Assembly: GCA_016125095.1 (NCBI GenBank)
Contig: WGMK01000012.1
Coordinates: 1 to 64,000, forward strand
From: Candidatus Hydrogenedens sp.
Lineage (GTDB): Bacteria; Hydrogenedentota; Hydrogenedentia; Hydrogenedentales; JAEUWI01
Length of the DNA stretch: 64,000 nucleotides
Direction of reading: 5' to 3'
Shown here: in pieces, positions 34,642 to 43,159 of the stretch
How the letters are laid out: the number at the start of each line of letters is the position of its first letter
How positions within the stretch are numbered: position 1 is the first letter of the stretch
The notes under the pieces: generated by a model
What the model saw: the letters and a program-made list of their open reading frames with translations, nothing else
Database searches by the model: none
Told to the model about the DNA's origin: nothing
Translations under genes and position numbers: made by a program

Positions 34642-35586
34642 TTACGCCAGCAGAGCCGCCATTTCGCGTTCGGGGATCGGTGGCCGCGACGGATGCAGGG
34701 TCAGGCCGGTGTCATCGTCGATATCAACCTTGGCATCGGGGTAGACCGCCAGCGCCATTTTGAGCGATTCCGCGAAGCGCGGCCGGAAATGCCGGATCTC
34801 CTTATAGCCGGCGCCGAACTGGGCATAGGCTGCGGCCCAGGTGATCGGGGTCGGCTTTTCCAGCACCCGCAGACGATAGGCCAGCCAGATATAGATATCG
34901 ATCGCCATGCTCTGGTTGGCGATGTGACGGACCGCCGGTTCCCAGATCGGTACCGGGTGTTTTTTCAAGGCATTGAAGAACGAATCGGACAGTCGGACGG
35001 TGTCGACCCATAGTCTCGGCTGTTCATCATCCCAGTCGTAAAGTTGAATACCGCTCTGAACGATGCTTTCCTTGGAGAAACCGATGGCGCGGTCGTCAGG
35101 TCCCGATGGCCAGAAAAAGGTCATTCGACAGGCCGAGATCCGGCTGGCCTGGTCGCGGACATCGATATAAGACTTGCCACCGGTGGTGGTTCCCATCCGT
35201 TCCAGCCAGTTTCTCATCGACCGCCCGAGCTCGACTTCTGGACTGCGATTGCGCACGGCTTCGGTCTGAAGATAGAGCAGGATCAGCCGTGCCCGCGAAC
35301 CATAGGGCACGCCATAAGACTTGACGTCGCCGCGGCCATCGAGCAGTTGGCCCGGTTCGACCAGCAAAGTCAGTTTGGGCGATTGCCTTTTCCAGGAGAT
35401 CCCGTCAGGCAATCGGCGATGAGGGAGGGAAGTGAGGCAAAAACCTGAATACGTGATGCCGAGAGCGTTGCTTTCTTCCTCAAGCACAGTAGCAGCGATA
35501 TCGACCAGCTTGCGTTCACCTTCCGGAACGTAACGTTTTGCAGCTTCCCGGCCTTTACGTAACACAAGCTGGTGAAGTTCTCCCAT
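34642..35586 (-). CDS. repA: plasmid replication initiator RepA (PF04796-like)
   Basis: The protein has 314 residues. LGITYSGFCLTSLPHRRLPD, LTLLVEPGQLLDG, YGVPYGSRARLILLYLQTEAV and VELGRSMRNWLERMG are the conserved blocks of the RepA_C plasmid initiators found in alphaproteobacteria; winged-helix DNA binding is expected. ATG 35586 is preceded by GAGGCG. Seven iterons and an AT-rich stretch lie directly upstream, and a reversed degenerate iteron touches its -35 box. It should bind iterons to start replication and repress itself. Confidence 0.93.
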   Translation of the reverse strand: MGELHQLVLRKGREAAKRYVPEGERKLVDIAATVLEEESNALGITYSGFCLTSLPHRRLPDGISWKRQSPKLTLLVEPGQLLDGRGDVKSYGVPYGSRARLILLYLQTEAVRNRSPEVELGRSMRNWLERMGTTTGGKSYIDVRDQASRISACRMTFFWPSGPDDRAIGFSKESIVQSGIQLYDWDDEQPRLWVDTVRLSDSFFNALKKHPVPIWEPAVRHIANQSMAIDIYIWLAYRLRVLEKPTPITWAAAYAQFGAGYKEIRHFRPRFAESLKMALAVYPDAKVDIDDDTGLTLHPSRPPIPEREMAALLA

Positions 35587-35651
35587 GGCTCGCCTCGCTT
35601 TGGCACCATTCGTATCTGATTGAACGGCAGAGTGAGTTTTCGGCAGGGCAG

Positions 35652-35671
35652 TGTCAATGCGTACTTTTGCG
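35652..35671 (-). promoter_or_regulatory. repA promoter -35 box with inverted degenerate iteron
   Basis: On the minus strand CGCAAAAGTACGCA (35671-35658) differs from the iteron CGCAAGAGTCCGCA at 2 of 14 positions, in opposite orientation to the array, and is immediately followed by TTGACA (35657-35652). The -10 region is weak. This is the usual design of RepA autorepression in iteron plasmids. Confidence 0.7.
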
Positions 35672-35715
35672 CGGAAACCTATTTGAGATTATTTGTTACT
35701 TACTATTAGTGTCGA
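35672..35715. other. AT-rich stretch next to the iterons, candidate unwinding element
   Basis: About 44 bases with runs such as TTTGAGATTATTTG and TACTATTAGT lie between the repA operator and iteron 1. In iteron origins such a stretch is the duplex-unwinding element. No good DnaA box was found nearby. Confidence 0.6.
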
Positions 35716-36058
35716 CGCAAGAGTCCGCACGCGACTCACGAGTCGCCGCGCAAGAGTCCGTGGGATCCGCGCAAGAGTCCGCAGCTGGTGTGTGGGCGAC
35801 TCAAGGCGCCGCGCAAGAGTCCGTACCGGTCCGGTGGATAAATTCGGCCTCCGCGCAAGAGTCCGCAGGGTTGGCGCAGGGTCGGGAAAGCCCGAGTCTG
35901 TCAGGTGACGTCGGGGGTTTTGGCCCCCCGCGCAAGAGTCCGCAGGGGTCTGGGACCAAGCCAGGGGCGTTGCCCCCAGCCCCCGCTGCCGGGGCCAGAA
36001 GGCCCAGGACCCCGCTTATTGTGCTGCCGGAGCGGTCGTGTCCGCGCAAGAGTCCGCA
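35716..36058 (+). repeat. origin iterons: seven copies of CGCAAGAGTCCGCA
   Basis: Copies start at 35716, 35749, 35770, 35812, 35854, 35931 and 36045; five are exact, and copies 2 and 4 vary in the last two bases. Spacings 33, 21, 42 and 42 for the first five are close to whole helical turns. Copy 7 lies inside the 3-prime end of the oxidoreductase gene. A perfect GCGACTC-N2-GAGTCGC palindrome (35731-35746) sits between copies 1 and 2. This is oriV. Confidence 0.92.
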
Positions 36059-38223
36059 TTTCGGGCCAGGCTCACCCGTCGGCCTTCACGCAGGCTGTCG
36101 AGCACCGCCAGAGTGGCGGCACTGACCTCGAGCAGTTCGGCCTCATCGACCGGGGCGGCCCCACCGCCTGCGACGGCGGCGGCGAAGGCTTTCAACTCGT
36201 CGCGGTGGCCCTTGTCCTGGCCGGCCGCGGCCTTCTCGGTGGTGGCGGTGCCGTTGGCGGTTACCGTCATGGTCAGGAAATTGTCGATCGTCACCACGGT
36301 GCCGCCGGCGAACAGCTCGTAGCGTTCCTTGCTGAAGGCGCTGTCGCCCAGCGCGGTATAGGCGATGGAGGCAAGACTGCCGTCGGCGAAGGTCAGCGTG
36401 ATCGCGGCGTCGTCGCACACGCCATGGCTGACCGCCGCGGCATCGGCCTGGACCGCGGTGATCGGCTGGCCGACCCAGAAGCGCGCGAGATCGATGAAGT
36501 GGCAGGCCTCGCCGACCAGCCGGCCGCCGCCTTCTTCGGCGGCATTGACCCAGCTCTCGGCGGGCAAGGCGCCGGCATTGACCCTGAGCAGCAGGAATTT
36601 CGGTCCGGCATGGCGCTCCAGATGAGCCTTGGCCTTCCGTGCCATCGGCGCAAAGCGGCGGTTGAAGCCGACCGTAAAAAAGGCCCCCGAGCCCAGTCGT
36701 GCCGCGACCACCTCGGCCAACCCGTCATGGTCGGTGGCCAGCGGCTTTTCCACGAACACCGCCTTGCCGGCGGCAAGCGCTTGGGCCACCAGCCCGGCAT
36801 GGCTGGCATGGCGGGTTGCGATCAGCACCGCGTTGACCTCAGTATCCTCGAACACCGCGGCGGGTTCCGACGCCGCGGTCGCGAAGCCGAAACCGGCGCC
36901 GGCGTGTTCGGAGGTCAGGCCGCGCTGGGTGACGATGGTCTTCAGGTTCACATTGGGCAGGCGGGCCAACTCGGGCAGCAGCACGGCGCGGGCGAAATTG
37001 CCGGCACCGATCACGCCCAGCACGCAGCGGGCCGCCGGCTTTAGTTTCGGTTTGGGCAGGGTGACCCGGGTCGAGCCGGGCAGCTCTTGCTCGGGATAGC
37101 CCAGCACCACGCCCAGATGCGGCTCGGTATTGCCGGTGACCAGAGTATAGGCGTCCTCGGCGTCCTCGAACCGGAAGCGATGGCTGATCAGGGCGGCGAG
37201 GTCGAGCCGGCGGGGCAGGGCAGGCGACATCAGGCGGACGCATTCGCGCAAGTTCTCGGTCTCGGTCCAGCGCGCGAAGCCCGGCGGATACTTGATGCCG
37301 CGGCCCTCGAAATCCTCGTCGTAACGGCCCGGTCCATAGGAGCGCGAGACCACGATCTGGAGTTCTTTCTTCATGTAATCGGCGAACGGAAACGCGGTAC
37401 CGGTCTTGCCGACCAGACAGACCCGGGCACGGTCGCGCGCGATCGCCGCGGCGGTCTCCAAGGGGCCGGCGCTCTCGGTCGCGGCGGCAACCAGGATGGC
37501 GTCGGCGCCAAGCCCGCCGGTCAGCGCCGCCACCGCCGGCTCCACCCCGGCCTGGCCGAGATTGGCCGCGAATTCCGCCCCCAGCCGGCGCGCCAGGTCC
37601 AGCCGCGCCGGGTTATAGTCGAGTGCCACCACGCGGGCACCCTGGAGCGCCAGCAGCTGCACCGCGATCTGGCCGACCAGGCCGACCCCCAGCACCGCCA
37701 CGACATCGCCCAGACCGGCACCGAGATTGCGCACGGCATGCAGCGCGATGGCGCCGACCGTGGCGAAACTGGCCTGTTCGTCGGGCACGTCGTCGGGCAC
37801 CGGCACCGCCAGCGCCTGGGGCACGGTGTTGAATTCGGCATGATTGGCCAGTCCCGCTCCGGCAACCGCCACCCGCTGGCCGACCCGGAAGCGGCCTTCG
37901 AGGCCCGCCCCCACCGCGATCACCCGGCCCGCCGCCGAATAGCCCAGCGGAATCGCCTCGTCGAGCCGGGCCATGACGCTGTGGAAGGTCGACACCAGGC
38001 CGTCGCGCCGGGCCTTGTCCAGGACCTTGCGCACCAGGTCGGGGCGCGCCATCGCCTTGCCGGCCAGGCTCTTGGCGGCGAATTCGACGATCATCCGCTC
38101 GGTACCGGCCGAGATCAGGGAGGCGGTGGTGGCGACCAGCAGATGGCCGGCGCGCACTTTGGGGGCCGGGACATCGCGCAAGGTGAGCTGACCGCCGCGG
38201 GCACTCTGGACGACTTGCTTCAT
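36016..38223 (-). CDS. bi-domain oxidoreductase (zinc-type ADH fused to Gfo/Idh/MocA)
   Basis: The 735-residue protein has an N-terminal MDR/alcohol-dehydrogenase-like half (1-360: SLISAGTERMIVEF, AVLGVGLVGQIAVQLLALQGARVVALD). The C-terminal half is Gfo/Idh/MocA (about 390-715: CVLGVIGAGNFARAVLLPEL, VFVEKPLATDHDGL). Such fusions typically accompany heparinase-like genes in exopolysaccharide loci and probably oxidise or reduce a nucleotide sugar. The last residues (NADSCAD) are encoded by iteron 7, so the replicon joins exactly at its 3-prime end. Confidence 0.9.
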   Translation of the reverse strand: MKQVVQSARGGQLTLRDVPAPKVRAGHLLVATTASLISAGTERMIVEFAAKSLAGKAMARPDLVRKVLDKARRDGLVSTFHSVMARLDEAIPLGYSAAGRVIAVGAGLEGRFRVGQRVAVAGAGLANHAEFNTVPQALAVPVPDDVPDEQASFATVGAIALHAVRNLGAGLGDVVAVLGVGLVGQIAVQLLALQGARVVALDYNPARLDLARRLGAEFAANLGQAGVEPAVAALTGGLGADAILVAAATESAGPLETAAAIARDRARVCLVGKTGTAFPFADYMKKELQIVVSRSYGPGRYDEDFEGRGIKYPPGFARWTETENLRECVRLMSPALPRRLDLAALISHRFRFEDAEDAYTLVTGNTEPHLGVVLGYPEQELPGSTRVTLPKPKLKPAARCVLGVIGAGNFARAVLLPELARLPNVNLKTIVTQRGLTSEHAGAGFGFATAASEPAAVFEDTEVNAVLIATRHASHAGLVAQALAAGKAVFVEKPLATDHDGLAEVVAARLGSGAFFTVGFNRRFAPMARKAKAHLERHAGPKFLLLRVNAGALPAESWVNAAEEGGGRLVGEACHFIDLARFWVGQPITAVQADAAAVSHGVCDDAAITLTFADGSLASIAYTALGDSAFSKERYELFAGGTVVTIDNFLTMTVTANGTATTEKAAAGQDKGHRDELKAFAAAVAGGGAAPVDEAELLEVSAATLAVLDSLREGRRVSLARNADSCADTTAPAAQ

Positions 38224-38340
38224 GAGGGGTCCTTGGGGAGTTCGATGGCGGGCGTTGTCCGGAACGGCCGGTCGCCTTGCTGCCGGCTTGGGAGAAAACA
38301 GAGAAGCCGGCCGGCAAGCCGGAACCGGGCGTCGGGCGTC

Positions 38341-39402
38341 TCAGCCATAATGCTGGACTTCGTCGCGGATGGTTCGGCGGTCGTGCTCGACCATTTCGCG
38401 GACCAGCTCGGTGAAGCTGGTGGTATGGCACCAGCCCAGTTTCGCCCTGGCCTTGGCCGGGTCGCCCAGCAGCAGGTCGACCTCGGTCGGCCGGAAATAG
38501 CGCGGATCGATCGCCACCAACGCGGCGCCGGTCGCGGCATCACGCCCCGTTTCCTCGGCGCCGCTGCCGCACCATTCGATCGTCCGGCCGGTTTCAGCAA
38601 AGGCCAGTTCGACGAATTCGCGCACCGAATGGGCCTCGCCGGTGGCCAGGACATAATCATCGGGCTGGTCCTGCTGGAGCATGCGCCACATGCCTTCGAC
38701 ATAGTCGCGGGCATGGCCCCAGTCACGGCGGGCGTCGAGATTGCCCAGATAGAGCTGGTCCTGCAGCCCGGCCTCGATCGCCGCGACGGCACGGGTGATC
38801 TTGCGGGTGACGAAGGTCTCGCCGCGGGTCGGCCCTTCATGGTTGAACAGAATGCCGTTGGAGGCGTGGAAGCCATAGGCCTCGCGATAGTTGACCGTGA
38901 TCCAATAGGCATAAAGCTTGGCCGCGGCATAGGGGCTGCGCGGGTAGAACGGCGTGGTCTCCCGCTGCGGCACCTCCTGGACCTTGCCATAGAGCTCCGA
39001 GGTCGAGGCCTGGTAGAAGCGGGCGCGGTGCTCCAGCTTCAGGATGCGGACCGCTTCCAGCAATCGTAGCGTGCCCAGCGCATCGGCATTGGCGGTATAT
39101 TCCGGGGTCTCGAAGCTGACCTGGACATGGCTCTGGGCGGCGAGATTGTAAATCTCGGTCGGCTGGACCTCCTCGCACACCCGGATCAGGTTGGTGGCGT
39201 CGGTCAGATCGCCGTAATGCATCAGGAACCGGGTGTCCGCGTGATGGGGGTCCCGGTAGAGATGCCGGACGCGGGCGGTGTTGAACGAGGACGAACGCCG
39301 TTTCAGGCCATGCACGACATAGCCCTTGGCCAGCAACAACTCGGCGAGATAGGCGCCGTCCTGACCGGTCACGCCGGTAATCAGGGCGATTTTCTGCGAC
39401 AT
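38341..39402 (-). CDS. gmd: GDP-mannose 4,6-dehydratase
   Basis: The 353-residue SDR has [63 protein letters not shown] and [22 protein letters not shown] (Tyr-x3-Lys). It makes GDP-4-keto-6-deoxymannose, precursor of D-rhamnose, L-fucose or perosamine. No fucose synthase or RmD follows directly, so the next step may be elsewhere. ATG 39402 is fixed by the family start; longer in-frame readings are noise. Confidence 0.95.
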   Translation of the reverse strand: MSQKIALITGVTGQDGAYLAELLLAKGYVVHGLKRRSSSFNTARVRHLYRDPHHADTRFLMHYGDLTDATNLIRVCEEVQPTEIYNLAAQSHVQVSFETPEYTANADALGTLRLLEAVRILKLEHRARFYQASTSELYGKVQEVPQRETTPFYPRSPYAAAKLYAYWITVNYREAYGFHASNGILFNHEGPTRGETFVTRKITRAVAAIEAGLQDQLYLGNLDARRDWGHARDYVEGMWRMLQQDQPDDYVLATGEAHSVREFVELAFAETGRTIEWCGSGAEETGRDAATGAALVAIDPRYFRPTEVDLLLGDPAKARAKLGWCHTTSFTELVREMVEHDRRTIRDEVQHYG

Positions 39403-39416
39403 GGATGGGGGGCCTT

Positions 39417-40673
39417 TCAGGCCGGCCGGCCGGAGCGAGCGGTGTCGCGGGCGGATAGGAGGTAAAAGCCGAAAACGGCAACGAACAGCATCACCAGCCA
39501 GGTTCCCGACCACAGGCTGTAGGACACCAGGCCGATCCCGAAGCTGGCGCTGAAGCAGGCCAGGGCGAACGGGCGCAGCGGCGGGTGCAATCGCCCGATC
39601 CGGATCAGGACGACCAGCAGCAGCCCGACCAGAAACAGCGGTCCCGGCACCCCCAGCTCGACTTCGGCCTGAAGGAACGGATTGTGGGAATGGGTCGGCG
39701 GCCGGTCGAAGATCTGGTAATGGCTCAATTCCTCCGCACTCACCGGCAGATGACGGGCGCTGTCCGCACCCCAGCCGAGCCACGGCCGCTCGGCGATCCG
39801 ATGGCCGGTGAAATCATAGATTTCCAGCCGGTGATGGGTCGAATAGGGCACGCCGCCGCCTGAGGTCGGCAGGGTCTGGAACAGCCGCGGCAGCAGAAAC
39901 AAGGACAGCAGCGCCACCACCACCACGCCGCCGCCAAGCGCAAGCGTGGTCAGGCGCGGCGCCAGCCGGGCGGCGGCGAAGGTGGCAAGGCTGCCGGCCA
40001 CGCCGAGTGCCGCGGCGGTGGAAAAGCCGACCACGACCGCGCTGCCGGCAAACCCGATCATCGCCAGCGCGGCCCAGGGGCGGCGGCGCAGCCATAAGAA
40101 CGCCGCAGCCGGCCAGGCCAGGACCACCAGGTAGGTGACGCCGCGGGTATGAACCGCCCAGTTATAGTATTGGTTCTCGATATCATAGGTATTGTGGGTG
40201 AGACGGTGCAGAGGGAAGTCGAAGAGATATTCGACGATTATCAGGCCGCCACCGATCAGCAGGCCGAATATCAGAAAATAATGCGGCTCGATTGCGGAGT
40301 CGCCGAGCAGCCGCGCCACCGGGGCCGACAGCAGCGGCAGCAATGGCGCCAGCAGGAACAGCAGCTTGACCGAGCGGTCGAGCGCCAGCGCGGGCTCGAT
40401 CGCCCAGAGCGCGCCCAGTCCGCTCCACAGCACCAGCGCGCCGAACAGGCCGGCGAGCAGGCGATCGGGCATCGGCACCCGCCGCTCGCGCAGACTGGCC
40501 GCGGTCAACAGCAGGACCGCCAGGGCCAGGACCACCGGCGGCACGATCTTGGTCCACAGCAGACCGACTGCGGTGATCAGCACCAGGCTGCCTGCGGCAA
40601 GGACCGCCGCCAGGTCGGGCAAGCCGGACCGGGCGCGGTCTTCGGACTCTTCGAGCAGGGGTGTCAGGGTCAT
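39417..40673 (-). CDS. O-antigen ligase/polymerase (Wzy_C/WaaL-like) membrane protein
   Basis: The 418-residue protein has about 11 hydrophobic segments. The periplasmic loop contains [21 protein letters not shown] and [18 protein letters not shown], the signature of the Wzy_C family (H-N-x-F-L-Q and PWLGxG). These transfer undecaprenyl-linked glycan to an acceptor or extend chains. It is unlike the two VPRFLW-type Wzy proteins. It is divergent from wecB and follows gmd with a 14-base gap. Confidence 0.87.
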   Translation of the reverse strand: MTLTPLLEESEDRARSGLPDLAAVLAAGSLVLITAVGLLWTKIVPPVVLALAVLLLTAASLRERRVPMPDRLLAGLFGALVLWSGLGALWAIEPALALDRSVKLLFLLAPLLPLLSAPVARLLGDSAIEPHYFLIFGLLIGGGLIIVEYLFDFPLHRLTHNTYDIENQYYNWAVHTRGVTYLVVLAWPAAAFLWLRRRPWAALAMIGFAGSAVVVGFSTAAALGVAGSLATFAAARLAPRLTTLALGGGVVVVALLSLFLLPRLFQTLPTSGGGVPYSTHHRLEIYDFTGHRIAERPWLGWGADSARHLPVSAEELSHYQIFDRPPTHSHNPFLQAEVELGVPGPLFLVGLLLVVLIRIGRLHPPLRPFALACFSASFGIGLVSYSLWSGTWLVMLFVAVFGFYLLSARDTARSGRPA

Positions 40674-40783
40674 CAAGCGGAACCGATCGATCAAATGCCG
40701 GCGATCGGCGCCGGAGGAGGGGTGATCGTCTGCCCCGATGCGGGCCGGTTCTTGAGAATCGGCTGGTTTCCTGGCGCCGGGGT

Positions 40784-40793
40784 GGCTATAGCA
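40784..40793. promoter_or_regulatory. GGCTATAGCA motif upstream of wecB
   Basis: The same 10-mer occurs at 43064-43073 upstream of the 6-dehydrogenase gene. GCTATAGC is its own complement, so it could act as a -10 element in both directions in these two divergent gaps. No strong -35 was found. Confidence 0.35.
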
Positions 40794-40812
40794 CGGCGGA
40801 ACCGCAACCTGA

Positions 40813-41973
40813 ATGTTGAAAACCATGAACGCCGAGCCGGTGCCGTCACCCGCCACCATCCTGTGCGTGGTCGGTGCCCGCCCCAATTTCATGAAGATCG
40901 CCCCGGTCATGGCAGCGCTCGCGGCCTGCCCGGGTCTGCGCGGCTACCTGGTGCATACCGGCCAGCATTACGACGTTGCCATGAGCGCCGGCTTCTTCGC
41001 CGAATTGGGCATTCCCGAGCCGGATGAAAATCTTGAGGTCGGGTCGGGCAGCCACGCCCAGCAGACCGCCGAGGTCATGCGCCGCTTCGAACCGGTGCTG
41101 GATCGGGTGCGGCCGGCGGCGGTGCTGGTGGTCGGCGACGTGAATTCGACGATCGCCTGCGCCCTGGTCGCGGTCAAGAAAGGCATCGCGGTTGCCCATG
41201 TCGAGGCCGGCCTGCGCAGCTGGAACCGCGCGATGCCGGAAGAAATCAACCGGGTGCTGACCGACCAGATTTCGGACTTCCTGTTCACCACCGAGCAGGG
41301 CGCCCTGCCCAATCTGCTGCGCGAGGGCATCGCCGCGGAGCGGGTGCATTTCGTCGGTAATGTCATGATCGACACCCTGCGCGCCAATCTGGCCCGCGCC
41401 ACGCCGCCCCGGCAGAGCCTGATCGAGGCCGGCGCGGCACCGGGCCTCGCCGAAGACCCCCGCGGCTACCAGGTGTTGACGTTGCACCGGCCGTCCAACG
41501 TCGATGACCGCGCGGTGCTGAGCGGCTTGCTGACCACCGTCCGCGACATTTCGGCGCGGTGTCCGGTGGTCTTCACCGTGCATCCGCGCACCCGCGCCCG
41601 GATTGCCGAATTCGGCCTGGACCGGCTGCTCGGCGGACCGGACATCGCGGTGATTCCGCCGCAGGGCTATCTTGCGATGCTCGGGCTGATGGCCGGGGCG
41701 CGGGCGGTCCTGACCGATTCCGGCGGCATCCAGGAAGAGACCACCGCCTTGGGCGTGCCGTGCTTTACCCTGCGCGAGGATACCGAGCGGCCGATCACCA
41801 TCGAAGAAGGCACCAATACCCTGGTCGGACCGGCACCGGCGGCGATCCTGGCGGCATTCGACCGGCTGCTGGCCACCGGCGGCAAGACCGGGCGCATCCC
41901 CGCATTGTGGGACGGCCGCGCGGCGGAGCGGATCGCAGGCGTCCTGGCGGGCGCTTTCGTCCATCCCGATTGA
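40813..41973 (+). CDS. wecB: UDP-N-acetylglucosamine 2-epimerase (non-hydrolysing)
   Basis: The 386-residue enzyme has VVGARPNFMKIAPVM, HTGQHYD, VHGDVNST-like VVGDVNST, VEAGLRS and LTDSGGIQEETTALGVPCFTLR, the WecB signature. It converts UDP-GlcNAc to UDP-ManNAc. ATG 40813 (or ATG 40825). It is co-oriented with the UDP-HexNAc 6-dehydrogenase at 43160, with the WecA-like gene between on the other strand. Confidence 0.95.
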   Translation: MLKTMNAEPVPSPATILCVVGARPNFMKIAPVMAALAACPGLRGYLVHTGQHYDVAMSAGFFAELGIPEPDENLEVGSGSHAQQTAEVMRRFEPVLDRVRPAAVLVVGDVNSTIACALVAVKKGIAVAHVEAGLRSWNRAMPEEINRVLTDQISDFLFTTEQGALPNLLREGIAAERVHFVGNVMIDTLRANLARATPPRQSLIEAGAAPGLAEDPRGYQVLTLHRPSNVDDRAVLSGLLTTVRDISARCPVVFTVHPRTRARIAEFGLDRLLGGPDIAVIPPQGYLAMLGLMAGARAVLTDSGGIQEETTALGVPCFTLREDTERPITIEEGTNTLVGPAPAAILAAFDRLLATGGKTGRIPALWDGRAAERIAGVLAGAFVHPD

Positions 41974-41988
41974 TCGGCTCCAAGCGCC

Positions 41989-43017
41989 TCAGCCCCTGGC
42001 CCGTTCAAAGGGGCGAAGCCCCTGGGCGAGCAGAAACAACAACCCGATCACCACGACCGCCCCCGGAATCACCATCACCCAGCCGAACCGAACCGACAGC
42101 ACGGCGAGGGCGATCAGGACGGCATTGGCCACGATCACCGCCCGCACCACCGCGGCATGGCTGCGCCCGGCCTGTACCGCCTGCTGGTAGAAGTGCTCGC
42201 GGTGGGCCTGCCAGACACGCTCGCCGCGGGCGAGGCGGCGCAGCAGAGTCACGGTGGCGTCGGCCAGAAAATAGAGCGGCAGCAGCAGCGCGGCAGGCCA
42301 GGCGCCGGATCCCGCCAGTGCCAGCAACAGCCAGCCGAGCAGATAGCCCAGCGGCACGCTGCCGACATCGCCCATAAACAGCTTGGCCGGATGCCAGTTC
42401 CAGACCAGGAAGCCGACCGCAGCACCGGCCGCCGCGGCACCCAGCCAGACCAGCACCGGCGGCAGCCCGGCGAGTGCGGCCACTGCGGCAAGGCCGAGCC
42501 CGATCGCCGCCGCCTCGCTGCCGGCAATGCCGTCGATCCCGTCCATGAAGTTGAACAGATTGACGAACCACAGCCAGCAGAAGCCGGCCGCCGCCCGGTC
42601 GAGCGCCGGCGGCAGCCAGCCTTGAAACACCAACTCGCCGCTCGGCAGGACGGCGATGCCGGCGGCGACTGCGGCGGTCTGGGCGAGAAAGCGGAGCGGG
42701 GCGCCGAGCCCCCTCAGATCGTCGATCCAGGATACCGCCATCAGCAGGGCGGCACCGGCCAGCAGCGGCAGAAGACCGGCGCCGGCGGTCCAGGCGATCG
42801 CCGCCCAGGCCGGCAGCAGCGTCAGCATGACGCCCCAGCCGCCACCCCGCGGTGTCGGCCGGGTGTGACTGCTACGCTCGTTGGGCAGATCGAGGATCGC
42901 CCGTCGGCGGAGATGGCGCAGCACGATGCCGGTCAGCACCCAGGCGAGCACGGCCGTCGCGGCAAACACGGCGCCGGCCGGTCCGGCAAGATCAAAGGGG
43001 GCTGCAGATGCGCTCAT
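41989..43017 (-). CDS. WecA/WbpL-like undecaprenyl-phosphate glycosyl-1-phosphate transferase
   Basis: The 342-residue protein has about 10 membrane segments. Cytoplasmic motifs SWIDDLRGLGAPLRF (metal-binding DD), NLFNFMDGIDGIAG (catalytic Asp), LFMGDVGSVPLGYLLG and WQAHREHFYQ are those of the PNPT family used to start O-antigen or capsule chains. It would transfer HexNAc-1-P (GlcNAc, FucNAc or QuiNAc) to the lipid carrier. It converges with wecB, 15 bases apart. Confidence 0.93.
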   Translation of the reverse strand: MSASAAPFDLAGPAGAVFAATAVLAWVLTGIVLRHLRRRAILDLPNERSSHTRPTPRGGGWGVMLTLLPAWAAIAWTAGAGLLPLLAGAALLMAVSWIDDLRGLGAPLRFLAQTAAVAAGIAVLPSGELVFQGWLPPALDRAAAGFCWLWFVNLFNFMDGIDGIAGSEAAAIGLGLAAVAALAGLPPVLVWLGAAAAGAAVGFLVWNWHPAKLFMGDVGSVPLGYLLGWLLLALAGSGAWPAALLLPLYFLADATVTLLRRLARGERVWQAHREHFYQQAVQAGRSHAAVVRAVIVANAVLIALAVLSVRFGWVMVIPGAVVVIGLLFLLAQGLRPFERARG

Positions 43018-43159
43018 GGTGTGCCGTCGGCTCCCTCGGTGCCGGAGTTCGGCGGGGCTGGCGGGCTATAGCAAAGATCGTTGACAACGGCGAGCGGCAA
43101 GCCCACTCCGGGGGCCGTCGGATCGCCCGCCATAACCGAGCTTGCGGACCTTGCCTGCC

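Noticed and set aside
35716..36058. CRISPR array
   Set aside because: The repeat is only 14 bp, the spacing is irregular and there are no cas genes; it is an iteron array next to repA.
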